Shown piece by piece: positions 9,984 through 19,073 of a stretch of 47,669 nt of DNA. Each line of letters starts with the position of its first letter. Positions within the stretch are counted from its first letter, which is position 1. The DNA is from Hassallia byssoidea VB512170 (GTDB taxonomy: Bacteria > Cyanobacteriota > Cyanobacteriia > Cyanobacteriales > Nostocaceae). Under the pieces are notes generated by a model. It ran no database searches. It was not told where the DNA came from and saw only the letters and a program-made list of their open reading frames with translations. The translations under genes were made by a program, and so were the position numbers. The stretch is from NCBI RefSeq assembly GCF_000817785.2, contig NZ_JTCM02000049.1:1-47669 (forward strand), in the 5' to 3' direction.

Positions 9984-10732
9984 TTTACTTTTACTAGGGA
10001 TAATTTCGATACATTTAATCTAAAATTGTACAGAGGTTTTGACAATTTTAATCAAATATTGATATCATAACTGCTGTAGCTTAAAAGACAAACATTATAG
10101 CGCTCTTTTGTGGCAGAGCTTAATGGTAGCAAGGTTTTCTATCTATTAAATTTTAGTAAGAGTGTTAATTTACTTACCTGAGATTAACAAACATTCTTTG
10201 AGAATAATCACAAAAAATGTAAAGACTAAATAAAGGCAGTCACCTATAGGTAAATGTTCTATAGTCCTAACCGCAATAATAATGTCTTCGGTCACAAGTT
10301 CCAACAGGTAAGTTGTAGTATTAATACTTAAGGTTTTTTTTCAGCCAGAAAATATAAAGTAAAATTAATAAAAAGTAACTTTACTTATTGTTAACAAGAA
10401 TGATGTTCTCACCGTTACTTGAGATTTAAAATGCGATCGCTCGTAATATATGTAATATAGCGGTCAAGGGTTGCGTCCAATACACGCTTATAAGCGTGTA
10501 TTTCACTCAATTGAGAACCGCTATATATTTTTTATACAAAGTATATTTTCACATTGTTTGACCCTTTCCCCAGCAAAGCACCTAGGAACGTGATACGGCA
10601 CTCTTTATCAACGAGGGTGAATAAACCTCGATTTTATACAAGTTTTAAGCAAGCAATGAATCAAGCTTTAAACTACATTCTTGCCTAAACAAGATGCCAG
10701 TAGAAGCTGACAGTCGCCGCTGAAATGATTGT
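9984..10732. other. Non-coding spacer upstream of the chemosensory operon and the transposon
   Basis: About 750 bp without a convincing gene. The part near 9984-10080 should hold the leftward promoter of the chemosensory operon, but no clear promoter motif could be picked. The rest is AT-rich, with one HIP1-like GCGATCGC (10434-10441) and a nested palindrome at 10455-10526. It ends at the TTAAG duplicated on transposon insertion. Confidence 0.6.
10455..10526. repeat. Nested palindromic structure
   Basis: Outer arms ATATAGCGGT (10455-10464) and ACCGCTATAT (10517-10526) are exact inverse complements. Inside is a 24-bp perfect palindrome centred at 10490/10491 (AATACACGCTTA and its complement) and a 10-bp palindrome CTCAATTGAG (10506-10515). 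A run of T follows at 10527-10532. This could be a small fold-back element or a structured terminator read rightward. Confidence 0.7.
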
Positions 10733-10737
10733 TTAAG
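10733..10737. repeat. Target-site duplication, left copy (TTAAG)
   Basis: TTAAG immediately precedes the transposon terminus TGTACAGTGAC and is repeated at 32030-32034 right after the other end. Five-base duplications are the rule for Tn7/Tn5053-type DDE transposases. Confidence 0.93.
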
Positions 10738-10950
10738 TGTACAGTGACTTTTTATTTGTCGTCGTGACAAATTAATGTCATTGCTAAAATGCTTGTACAG
10801 TATATCTTATAGCGTTTTCACAAAATTAGGATCACTTCTTCATGGTGACAAAATAAATGTCGTTATCCGTAATAGTGACAAATTAGTTGTCGCTTTTTTA
10901 AATAGAAAAAAGCTTTTGTGTATTTTCATAATGACAAATTGACTGTCGCT
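10738..10950 (+). promoter_or_regulatory. CAST left end with TnsB-type binding sites
   Basis: The terminus TGTACAGTGAC is followed by repeated sites of the form TGACAAATTA-N-TTGTCG: 10738-10763 (terminal), 10765-10780, 10846-10862, 10876-10892 and 10932-10948. A second TGTACAG lies inside at 10794-10800. In Tn7-like elements such arrays bind TnsB and define the end. The last sites lie 50-150 bp upstream of tnsB, so TnsB could also autoregulate, which is inference. Confidence 0.9.
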
Positions 10951-10999
10951 TTATCTACACCTAGAATAACAATATGTATTTATAAAAAACTTATGTATT

Positions 11000-12754
11000 A
11001 TGAACAGTCAGCAAAATCCTGATTTAGCTGTTCATACCTCAGCTATTCCTACAGAAGGCTTACAAGAAGAAAGCGATAAACCTCTTGAGAGGAATGTGAT
11101 TGTCACAGCACTCTCAGAGGAAGCCCAACTCAAGCTAGAGGTAATCCAAAGTTTGCTGGAAAAGAGCGATCGCACTACCTATGGGCAGAAGTTGAAAGAG
11201 GCTGCTGAAAAACTAAGTGTATCGGTGCGAACTGTGCAGCGATTAGTCAAAAAGTGGGAGCAAGATGGTGTAGTCGGATTTACTCAAACTGGCAGGGCTG
11301 ATAAAGGAAGGCATCGAATTGGTGAGTTTTGGGAAAACTTTATTCTCAAGACCTACCGGGAGGGTAACAAGGGTAGTAAACGCATGACCCCTAAACAAGT
11401 TGCTCTCAGAGTCCAGGCTAAAGCCCGTGAGTTGGAGGACTCTAAGCCACCGAATTACAGAACCGTTTTACGGGTACTAGCACCTGTATTAGAAAAGCAA
11501 GAAAAAGCCAAGAGTATCCGTAGCCCTGGATGGAGAGGAACTACACTTTCAGTTAAAACCCGTGAAGGAAAAGATTTATCTGTTGATTACAGTAACCATG
11601 TTTGGCAATGTGATCATACTCGTGTAGATGTTTTACTTGTGGATCAACATGGTCAACTGCTAAGTCGTCCCTGGCTAACAACGGTAATTGACACTTACTC
11701 TCGTTGCATTATGGGTATTAATTTGGGTTTTGATGCACCGAGTTCAGTGGTAGTGGCTTTAGCGTTACGCCATGCGATTTTACCCAAACAGTACGGTTCT
11801 GAGTACAAACTGCATTGCGAGTGGGGAACTTATGGGAAACCAGAACACTTTTATACTGATGGCGGTAAAGACTTTCGCTCCAACCACTTGAGTCAGATTG
11901 GAGCGCAGTTAGGGTTTGTCTGTCATTTACGCGATCGCCCTTCTGAAGGTGGAGTAGTAGAACGTCCTTTCAAAACATTGAATGACCAACTATTTTCAAC
12001 ACTTCCTGGATACACCGGATCTAATGTGCAGGAACGCCCAGAAGATGCGGAAAAGGACGCAAGGCTCACTCTGAGAGAACTAGAACAGCTACTTGTACGC
12101 TATCTCGTTGACCGCTACAACCAAAGTATTGATGCGCGAATGGGTGATCAAACTCGCTTTGAGCGTTGGGAAGCAGGATTGCCCACAGTACCAGTACCAA
12201 TACCAGAACGAGATTTGGATATCTGTTTAATGAAGCAGTCACGGCGCACTGTGCAAAGAGGTGGTTGCTTGCAGTTCCAGAACTTGATGTATCAAGGAGA
12301 ATATCTGGCAGGTTATGCCGGAGAAACTGTCAACTTAAGGTTTGACCCCAGAGACATTACAACAATTTTGGTTTATCGCCAGGAAAACAATCAGGAAGTA
12401 TTTCTGACCCGCGCTCACGCTCAAGGTTTGGAGACAGAGCAACTGGCATTAGATGAGGCTGAAGCTGCAAGTCGCAGACTCCGCACCGCAGGCAAAACTA
12501 TCAGTAACCAATCATTATTGCAAGAAGTTGTTGACCGCGATGCTCTTGTAGCAACCAAGAAAAGCCGTAAAGAGCGCCAAAAATTGGAACAGGCGGTTTT
12601 GCGATCTGCTGGGGTTGATGAAAGTAAAACTGAATCCTTGTCTTCCCAAGTAGTTGAACCAGATGAAGTGGAATCTACTGCTGAGATTAACTCTCAATAC
12701 GAAGACATGGAAGTGTGGGACTATGAACAACTTCGTGAAGAATACGGGTTTTAA
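11000..12754 (+). CDS. tnsB: TnsB-like DDE transposase of the type V-K CAST
   Basis: Cuts and joins the transposon ends. It has 584 residues: N-terminal DNA-binding helix-turn-helix segments (about 55-165; KEAAEKLSVSVRTVQRLVKK), an RNase H-fold catalytic core with D205 (WQCDHTRVD), D287 (FYTDGGKDF) and E321 (GVVERPF), a beta-barrel region, and an acidic C-terminal tail ending in YEQLREEYGF, which in this family contacts TnsC. The three catalytic residues are at the spacing expected of an active enzyme. The ATG at 11000 is 50 bp after the last left-end site. The stop is 3 bp before tnsC, so the three transposition genes form an operon. There is no TnsA, as in all V-K elements, so co-integrate products are expected. 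Confidence 0.97.
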   Translation: MNSQQNPDLAVHTSAIPTEGLQEESDKPLERNVIVTALSEEAQLKLEVIQSLLEKSDRTTYGQKLKEAAEKLSVSVRTVQRLVKKWEQDGVVGFTQTGRADKGRHRIGEFWENFILKTYREGNKGSKRMTPKQVALRVQAKARELEDSKPPNYRTVLRVLAPVLEKQEKAKSIRSPGWRGTTLSVKTREGKDLSVDYSNHVWQCDHTRVDVLLVDQHGQLLSRPWLTTVIDTYSRCIMGINLGFDAPSSVVVALALRHAILPKQYGSEYKLHCEWGTYGKPEHFYTDGGKDFRSNHLSQIGAQLGFVCHLRDRPSEGGVVERPFKTLNDQLFSTLPGYTGSNVQERPEDAEKDARLTLRELEQLLVRYLVDRYNQSIDARMGDQTRFERWEAGLPTVPVPIPERDLDICLMKQSRRTVQRGGCLQFQNLMYQGEYLAGYAGETVNLRFDPRDITTILVYRQENNQEVFLTRAHAQGLETEQLALDEAEAASRRLRTAGKTISNQSLLQEVVDRDALVATKKSRKERQKLEQAVLRSAGVDESKTESLSSQVVEPDEVESTAEINSQYEDMEVWDYEQLREEYGF

Positions 12755-12757
12755 ACA

Positions 12758-13588
12758 ATGACAGAAGCGAGTGCGATCGCCAAGCAGTTGGGTGGGGTAA
12801 AACCGGATGATGAGTGGTTGCAAGCTGAAATTGCTCGTCTCAAGGGTAAGAGCATTGTGCCGTTACAGCAGGTAAAAACTCTCCATGATTGGTTAGATGG
12901 CAAGCGCAAAGCACGGCAATCCTGTCGAGTAGTAGGGGAATCACGGACTGGCAAGACAGTTGCCTGTGATGCCTATAGGTACAGGCACAAGCCACACCAA
13001 GAAGTTGGGCGACCTCCGATTGTGCCTGTAGTTTATATTCAGCCTCCGCAAAAATGCGGCTCTAAGGATTTATTCAAGGAGATGATTGAGTACCTCAAGT
13101 TTCGGGCAACAAAGGGAACTGTTTCTGATTTTCGTGGGAGGGCGATGGAGGTACTTAAAGGGTGTGAGGTAGAAATGCTGATTATTGATGAAGCCGATCG
13201 CCTCAAACCTGAGACGTTTGCTGAAGTGCGAGATATTTATGACAAGTTAGGAATTGCTGTGGTATTGGTGGGAACAGATCGCTTGGAAGCGGTAATCAAA
13301 CGGGATGAACAAGTTTATAACCGCTTTCGGGCTTGTCATCGCTTCGGCAAGTTATCAGGGAAAGATTTCCAAGATACTGTGCAAGCCTGGGAAGATAGGG
13401 TTTTGAAACTGCCTGTCTCTTCTAATTTAACTAGCAAGGATATGCTGCGGATTCTCACATTGGCAACTGAAGGTTACATTGGTCGGCTGGATGAGATTCT
13501 CAGGGAAACTGCGATTCGTTCTTTATCGAAGGGATTTAAGAAGATTGATAAGGCTGTTTTACAAGAAGTGGCGAAAGAGTATAAGTAA
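12758..13588 (+). CDS. tnsC: TnsC-like AAA+ ATPase
   Basis: Forms ATP-dependent filaments on target DNA that connect the Cas12k-TniQ complex to TnsB. It has 276 residues with Walker A GESRTGKT (60-67), Walker B LIIDEAD (141-147) and a sensor-type VLVGTDRLE. It is small compared with TnsC of Tn7, as is normal for V-K systems. It begins 3 bp after tnsB, and its stop overlaps the tniQ start by one base (TAATG), implying translational coupling. Confidence 0.97.
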   Translation: MTEASAIAKQLGGVKPDDEWLQAEIARLKGKSIVPLQQVKTLHDWLDGKRKARQSCRVVGESRTGKTVACDAYRYRHKPHQEVGRPPIVPVVYIQPPQKCGSKDLFKEMIEYLKFRATKGTVSDFRGRAMEVLKGCEVEMLIIDEADRLKPETFAEVRDIYDKLGIAVVLVGTDRLEAVIKRDEQVYNRFRACHRFGKLSGKDFQDTVQAWEDRVLKLPVSSNLTSKDMLRILTLATEGYIGRLDEILRETAIRSLSKGFKKIDKAVLQEVAKEYK

Positions 13589-14091
13589 TGACAGCACCAG
13601 ATGTTAAGCCTTGGCTTTTTATTATAGAACCCTATCCTGGGGAAAGCCTGAGTCATTTTCTCGGTCGGTTTAGACGTGCTAACCATTTATCTGCTGCTGG
13701 GTTGGGTAATCTAGCTGGGATTGGTGCTGTAGTGGCACGGTGGGAAAGATTTCATTTTAACCCTCGCCCTAGTCAGCAAGAATTGGAAGCGATCGCATCT
13801 GTAGTAGAGGTAGATGCAGACAGGTTAGCTCAAATGCTGCCACCTTTGGGAGTTGGAATGCAGCATGAGCCAATCCGCCTGTGTGGGGCTTGTTATGCTG
13901 TAACACCTTGTCACCAAATTGAATGGCAGTTTAAGGAAATGGGAGGATGCAATCGCCATAATTTGCGTTTACTGTCCAAGTGTCCCAAGTGTGAAGATAG
14001 GTTTAAAATACCTGCTTTATGGGAGTATGGACTTTGTGGCAGGTGTAGAACACCCTTTGCTGAAATGGCTGAGTGCCAAAAGAGGATTTGA
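13588..14091 (+). CDS. tniQ: TniQ target-selection protein
   Basis: Short 167-residue TniQ that bridges Cas12k and TnsC. The N-terminal part has the TniQ signature PYPGESLSHFLGRFRRAN and a helix-turn-helix-like stretch. The C-terminal half has zinc-finger pairs C99-x2-C102, C132-x2-C135 and C150-x2-C153, with C121 and H124 between them. V-K TniQ proteins are consistently this short. The gene closes the tnsBC-tniQ operon, and cargo begins about 65 bp later. Confidence 0.95.
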   Translation: MTAPDVKPWLFIIEPYPGESLSHFLGRFRRANHLSAAGLGNLAGIGAVVARWERFHFNPRPSQQELEAIASVVEVDADRLAQMLPPLGVGMQHEPIRLCGACYAVTPCHQIEWQFKEMGGCNRHNLRLLSKCPKCEDRFKIPALWEYGLCGRCRTPFAEMAECQKRI

Positions 14092-14158
14092 GTCTTTGTC
14101 TTGTCGATTCAGCCTAAATAATTGAGAATGTAAAAATAAAGACTTAACCCTCTTGATA

Positions 14159-15073
14159 ATGAAGTGGTCTATATCTACCCATAATTGTTTTCGTAGGTGT
14201 CAAAAACAGTACTTCTTCAGCCAAACGATGGCATCTCACAATGCCAAAGATACTCTTCGTCGGGAAGCATTTATACTTAAACAGTTAAGTAGCCTTGATG
14301 AATGGCGAGGATCTCTAATTCACAAAGCTCTTGAAGAGTATCTAGCACCATCTTTACAAAAGCACCAAATCATCTCTGTTAATGAACTCATTGAGCAAAC
14401 AATTTCTTTGGCGAAAAAGCAGTTTGAATTTTCAAAACAGAAAAAGTATAGAGACGCTAATATCACTAAAAAAGCAGCAGGCAACTCATTTTTGGCTTTG
14501 CGAGACCACGAATATGATATCATAATCCCTCAAATATTTATTGATGATTTATATAAACAAATAAAGCAGTGTTATGAATATTTATATTCTCAAGAAAGAT
14601 TCATTCAATTTTTACAGCAAGGAAATGATTATTTTACCGAGTGTTTAATACAATTTAATATTCATAATTGTCCGGTTTCAGCTAAATTAGATTTAGTAAT
14701 GAATTACGGGAAAAATAAGTTGTGTATTATTGACTGGAAAATTAGTCGAAGCAAAACTAGTGATTATTCCAAGCAGTTAAATATATATGCTCTAGCAGCT
14801 TTAAATAGATGGAAATGGAAAAAATATAATCCAGAAGATTTATTACTAGTTGAAGCTAATATTTTTCAAGGTAAGCTAACGAAACATTATGTGAATGAAG
14901 ACAGCATAAATACTATAGATAATTTTATTTATCAAAGCATTTCACAAATAAAAGCTTTATCTAGTGATAATAAATATAATCTCGATAATCTAGAGGATTA
15001 TGATTATGCGAATAGTAATTTATCTTGTGAATATTGTAATTTTCAACAAATCTGTGTGAGGCTCACTTCATGA
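14159..15073 (+). CDS. Cas4/RecB-like PD-(D/E)XK nuclease with probable iron-sulfur cluster
   Basis: Predicted DNA nuclease of 304 residues. Visible are the N-terminal cysteines C10 and C14 (HNCFRRCQKQYFF), a RecB-motif histidine H55 in GSLIHKALEE, the catalytic D178 (AKLDLV), D192-x-K194 (CIIDWKIS), Q206 in the QLNIYALA motif, and the C-terminal trio C290, C293, C299 (CEYCNFQQIC). One N-terminal plus three C-terminal cysteines is the 4Fe-4S layout of Cas4/AddB-type nucleases. A TTG at 14153 would add two residues, but the ATG at 14159 is preferred. It overlaps the next gene by 4 bp (ATGA), so the nuclease and Argonaute are co-translated. It is unlikely to serve CRISPR adaptation because no cas1 or cas2 is present. 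Confidence 0.88.
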   Translation: MKWSISTHNCFRRCQKQYFFSQTMASHNAKDTLRREAFILKQLSSLDEWRGSLIHKALEEYLAPSLQKHQIISVNELIEQTISLAKKQFEFSKQKKYRDANITKKAAGNSFLALRDHEYDIIIPQIFIDDLYKQIKQCYEYLYSQERFIQFLQQGNDYFTECLIQFNIHNCPVSAKLDLVMNYGKNKLCIIDWKISRSKTSDYSKQLNIYALAALNRWKWKKYNPEDLLLVEANIFQGKLTKHYVNEDSINTIDNFIYQSISQIKALSSDNKYNLDNLEDYDYANSNLSCEYCNFQQICVRLTS

Positions 15074-17460
15074 CGAATCACGTTCTAAATTTATTTGCCA
15101 TCAAAAATTTATCTGAACTATCCTATAAGTACAGATTGTTGGAAGTCACTAAACTTCCACATAAAAATAAAAACTACCTCGAAAATCTTCATCGATTAGC
15201 TGGAATGGTTGCATCTTCATTATGCAAACCTGTTTGTCTATATTGGCAAGGAAACAAAGTCTACCTTGCTACTACTGAGCTTACAAAGGATATAAAAACA
15301 GAATGGCGTTTAATTCCGCACGTAGCAGTTCTTGTACCAGATTCCAATATCTATGAACTGAATTTTAGTGATATTACTCCTCATCAAATCAAGTTAGCAC
15401 TTAGACTGTTAAGCTATAATATTCGCTCCGCTTTAATAAAAGTACCAGAAATTTGGAATGATAGCTATGGCTCATTTTATTTTCGAGAAGCTATCAATGC
15501 AGGAGATGATAGCCAAGTCGATGTATTACGAGGCTTTGTTTATCGTCTTCACTATTTAGCGGATAAAAATATTTATATATCCTTAGATACAACAATCCGT
15601 TATGTAGATAGAATATCTCTTTGGGCGCGTGTAATTAATGGTGAAGATGTAAATCATTACAGAATGCACCATTTTCTCTATAAATTTGGCGTTCAATGGT
15701 ATCGAATACAATTTTTAGCTTCTACAGATTACTGTATTAGTGAACAAATCTTTTATTCTGAAAGAGATAAGAAAACTTATAATGTGTATGATTACACGAA
15801 AAAATTTGCGACTGCTTCTGAGTTAGAAATTACCACACAAGTAGATCCAAATTCAATAGCTATTGTTTACCAATATCCTTATAAAAATCTAGAAAGATAT
15901 GGAGCATCTGATTTATGTTACAAAACCTATAAAACTAATGATCAAAAAGTGGCAAAATTGCATACTTATTCCATTTTAAAGCCAATAGACAGATTAGAAA
16001 AAAGCAAAGAACTGATAGATAAATACTTTCAGAATATTGATTTGGGCAATAATTTTAAATTAGTCATACCCGCAGAACCTTTAGAAAAAAATATAGATAA
16101 GTTTGAAATACCTGATTTAATTTTTGGTAATAATAAAATCTTACACATTAACAGAAATGATGAAAACACAGGAATAAATATTCAAGATTATGGAAAAACT
16201 AGGTTGAAATTATTACTAGAGAAAGAAGCGGGATTATTAACTAGAGATGCACTTCAAGTTCAGTATATATTTATACCTAAATCTATACATCGCTCTATTG
16301 CTCAGAAGTTTCAAGAGGATTTTGAGTATCAAATGGGGAAATTTTTTCCCCATTCTTACAAATTTAAAAAAATAATCTATGATGACCAAAAAGCCAAAAA
16401 CTTGCGCCAGCAAGTAGAAGTTATTAAAGGAGAAGTAGAGAAGAATGAAATTGATAGAGGTTGTGCTTTATTAATACTACCAGAGAACGCACACTCTGAT
16501 TTCCATAATTTTATTAAAAGAGAATTGTATGAAACTTTGCAGTTTCAATGTGTGGATGCAGGTAATGTAAAGAAGTTCTTCCTATCAAAAAATAATGAAT
16601 ATCAAATAAATGAAAATCCAAAACAAAAACAAAGGTATTTCTCTTATATACGGTTTACAGCTTTAGGAATGCTGTTGGTTAATCGTCAATGGCCTTTTGC
16701 TCTCAAAGATTCTCTGTATTATGAAGTATATATAGGAATTGATGTACTCAATAATTATGCAGGATTTACTTATATATACAATGGGGGAAAAGATTGCTAT
16801 TTTCGTCCATATCCATCTGCTCAGGGAGAAAAACTTACAGAAAGACAAATTCTGAGCATACTAAAGAAAGATTTACAGAAAGATATTAACTCTCTAGATT
16901 TGCACCCGAAATCAATTATCATTCATCGAGATGGGCGAAGTTATATAGAAGAATATCAGGGATTTATCAAGGCAATTAATACTTTACAGCAAGAAGGATT
17001 TTTAGTAAAAGATGTTCAGGTAGGAGTAATAGAAATTCACAAAACCAGTTCATCACGTTTACGGTTGTACTATAAGCAAACGAACGAACCAAGTAATACT
17101 GTAGAAAATCCTAGTATCGGTGACTACTTTATAATTAATAATGCAGAAGGCATTGTCTGTACAACTGGATGGCCATTTAATTTTTCAGGTACAGCGAATC
17201 CATTACATATTAAAATTGCATATAGCAATTTAGAGTTAGATATAACACAGGCACTCAATGATGTCTTTAGCCTATCACAATTGGGGGCTTGGGCTGCCCC
17301 TGACAAATCTGCTCGATATCCCGCTACTATAAAATTAGGAGATACTTTCCTGGAACCTATAGCTAGTGAGTCTGATGATGAAGCTGCTCTTTATAGTGAA
17401 GATGAGCCTGATGAAGAGGAAAGAGGTACGTATTTAACTGATGAAGATGAAGATGAATAA
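15070..17460 (+). CDS. Long prokaryotic Argonaute (pAgo), probably catalytically active
   Basis: Predicted guide-directed nuclease of 796 residues. The C-terminal third is a PIWI domain: YIGIDV with D558, a glutamate-finger candidate E587 (AQGEKLTE; E591 is an alternative), D621 in IIIHRDGR, and D745 in a WAAPDKSARYPATIKLGD end block. D558-D621 (63) and D558-D745 (187) are close to the spacings in active long pAgos such as those of Pyrococcus and Thermus. The preceding 350-540 region fits a MID domain, and the N-terminal half fits N and PAZ-like parts but is not recognisable by eye. The extreme C-terminus is a very acidic tail (DEDEDE), which is unusual because PIWI domains normally end near their hydrophobic terminus. 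The gene lies between the nuclease and two unknown genes. It is strongly AT-rich compared with the tns genes, so probably acquired separately. The guide type cannot be deduced. Confidence 0.85.
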   Translation: MTNHVLNLFAIKNLSELSYKYRLLEVTKLPHKNKNYLENLHRLAGMVASSLCKPVCLYWQGNKVYLATTELTKDIKTEWRLIPHVAVLVPDSNIYELNFSDITPHQIKLALRLLSYNIRSALIKVPEIWNDSYGSFYFREAINAGDDSQVDVLRGFVYRLHYLADKNIYISLDTTIRYVDRISLWARVINGEDVNHYRMHHFLYKFGVQWYRIQFLASTDYCISEQIFYSERDKKTYNVYDYTKKFATASELEITTQVDPNSIAIVYQYPYKNLERYGASDLCYKTYKTNDQKVAKLHTYSILKPIDRLEKSKELIDKYFQNIDLGNNFKLVIPAEPLEKNIDKFEIPDLIFGNNKILHINRNDENTGINIQDYGKTRLKLLLEKEAGLLTRDALQVQYIFIPKSIHRSIAQKFQEDFEYQMGKFFPHSYKFKKIIYDDQKAKNLRQQVEVIKGEVEKNEIDRGCALLILPENAHSDFHNFIKRELYETLQFQCVDAGNVKKFFLSKNNEYQINENPKQKQRYFSYIRFTALGMLLVNRQWPFALKDSLYYEVYIGIDVLNNYAGFTYIYNGGKDCYFRPYPSAQGEKLTERQILSILKKDLQKDINSLDLHPKSIIIHRDGRSYIEEYQGFIKAINTLQQEGFLVKDVQVGVIEIHKTSSSRLRLYYKQTNEPSNTVENPSIGDYFIINNAEGIVCTTGWPFNFSGTANPLHIKIAYSNLELDITQALNDVFSLSQLGAWAAPDKSARYPATIKLGDTFLEPIASESDDEAALYSEDEPDEEERGTYLTDEDEDE

Positions 17461-17480
17461 AATAAGTGAGGTGAAAGATA

Positions 17481-17918
17481 ATGAGCGGAATTGGAATAAT
17501 TTCTCAAGAATACAAAAGTACCGCTAATTTGTTCAAAAATCTTAACGATTATATTATTCTGCTAAAAAAGCACCACTTTAAGCTACAGAGTGCAAATAAA
17601 ATAACGGATCAAGAAATTATTACGGCACGAAATTATCTTGCTAATATCTTAGGACAAATAGTTGCACAACTAAGTGACAGTAATGGAGTAGGGGAAAATG
17701 AACAAAATCCTTCTCAAGTACCACCCTTTTTTATTAAGCGTTTACAGGAACAACATAAAGGAGATATCTCTTGGTATAAAAATGATCTTGAAGAAGTTCA
17801 ACAGCGTCTAGTTGGCAATGAACCTCTAACAGAGAAGTTTATTGGTCATCTTGATGAACTATGTGAACAACTTGACGCTGAAACTACAAGGCTATATCGC
17901 AAATTGCGAAGAAGGTAG
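17481..17918 (+). CDS. Small helical protein of unknown function in the pAgo operon
   Basis: 145 residues, not recognised. It appears mostly alpha-helical with charged amphipathic stretches (LFKNLNDYIILLKKHHFKL; LDAETTRLYRKLRRR at the C-terminus), no membrane segment and no cysteines. It starts 20 bp after the Argonaute stop with a plausible AGGTGAAAG ribosome-binding site, and the next gene starts 9 bp after its stop, so it is part of the operon. It could be a partner or inhibitor of the neighbouring peptidase or Argonaute. That is speculation from position only. Confidence 0.75.
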   Translation: MSGIGIISQEYKSTANLFKNLNDYIILLKKHHFKLQSANKITDQEIITARNYLANILGQIVAQLSDSNGVGENEQNPSQVPPFFIKRLQEQHKGDISWYKNDLEEVQQRLVGNEPLTEKFIGHLDELCEQLDAETTRLYRKLRRR

Positions 17919-17927
17919 ATAAATTTT

Positions 17928-19073
17928 ATGATGTCACAATTTTTCTGCGGACAAGTAATGTTATTACTTAAACGTTGCCATAAATTAATTGAACATTTGA
18001 AAGATTTAAACAATTTACCAGAAGAATTTAAATTACATATTAACAATGTATCTACAGAATTAGAAAAATTAGCTTATGATATAGAGGAAATTATTAATGA
18101 TCCTGATTTTGGTGTAGAAATTCTACTAAAAAATCAAATTAACTCATATAGACGTTATGCAGAAGACGTAAATATTTTAGAAACATCTAAGATCACTTTA
18201 TTATATCATTTTAATAGAAAAGATTACTATTTTTATAAATTTGCTAAACTCTTTTGCGAGCAAGTAAATTACTCTTGTGAAGAGTATCCTTTAATCAGTA
18301 CTCACAGTTCAGATTATTTTTCTGCCCTTCCTATAGAAAATATAATTAATATTCCTTTATGTGAAGATAATTTTTTACTAGCTATACCAGATTTTGTACA
18401 TGAACTAGGGCATTTGGTATATAACTATTACGAAACAGAAATTACTCAACCTTTCTCAAAAATTCTATGTAAATACATTAAGGAACAAAGGGACATCCTA
18501 AAAAATAAAACCCCATCAAAAGCTTATCAAAATCATTTTAAGTTATTAGAGCAAACATGGTTACAGGAATATATAGTTGAGTTTTCTTGTGATATCTGTG
18601 CTACTTACTTAGTTGGTTCTGCATATGGCTGGTCTCATTTAAGATTGTTGCTGGAATCTGATCCAGAAATTTACTATCCAAGTTTTGGGCAAGAAGGAAG
18701 TCATCCTGCCGACGAAGCAAGAATGAGAGCAATTTTATTAACACTAGATGAACTTGGAGACTCTGAACAAGTAGAAAACATAACTCAAGAATGGGAATAT
18801 TTTAAGTTAATTCTAGTAGATTCGCCTGATGGAGAATATGAATACTGTTACCCAAATGAAATTTTACGGCAACTGGCTAAACAAGTGATAAAGGTATGGG
18901 AAAAAGTTGGTCTAGTTCCTTACTACAAGCAACCTGATAGTAAAGAGAATCTACCATTTCTTATGCGGAACGCATGGCAAAAATTTCATGATAACCCTAT
19001 AGAGTATACGAAATGGGAAACAAAGACAGTAACAGAGTTACAATCAGTTTTGTTAAAAAACACAAGTTATTAA
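17928..19073 (+). CDS. Putative zinc metallopeptidase (HELGH) in the pAgo operon
   Basis: 381 residues. H158-E-L-G-H162 (PDFVHELGHLVY) is a classical HExxH zinc site. A conserved-looking segment, EYIVEFSCDICATYL, about 55 residues later supplies E218 or D222 as third ligand, as in gluzincin-type peptidases, and a further block GSHPADEARMRAI lies near 257-269. The N-terminal 140 residues are helical and lack a signal peptide, so the enzyme should be cytoplasmic. It is the last gene of the operon (nuclease, pAgo, helical protein, peptidase). No family name can be given from memory. A proteolytic effector of the Argonaute system is an attractive but untested idea. Confidence 0.7.
   Translation: MMSQFFCGQVMLLLKRCHKLIEHLKDLNNLPEEFKLHINNVSTELEKLAYDIEEIINDPDFGVEILLKNQINSYRRYAEDVNILETSKITLLYHFNRKDYYFYKFAKLFCEQVNYSCEEYPLISTHSSDYFSALPIENIINIPLCEDNFLLAIPDFVHELGHLVYNYYETEITQPFSKILCKYIKEQRDILKNKTPSKAYQNHFKLLEQTWLQEYIVEFSCDICATYLVGSAYGWSHLRLLLESDPEIYYPSFGQEGSHPADEARMRAILLTLDELGDSEQVENITQEWEYFKLILVDSPDGEYEYCYPNEILRQLAKQVIKVWEKVGLVPYYKQPDSKENLPFLMRNAWQKFHDNPIEYTKWETKTVTELQSVLLKNTSY

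Noticed and set aside
14159-15073. Cas4-like nuclease as a CRISPR adaptation gene
   Set aside because: There is no cas1 or cas2 in the element, and it overlaps the Argonaute gene, so it belongs to that operon.
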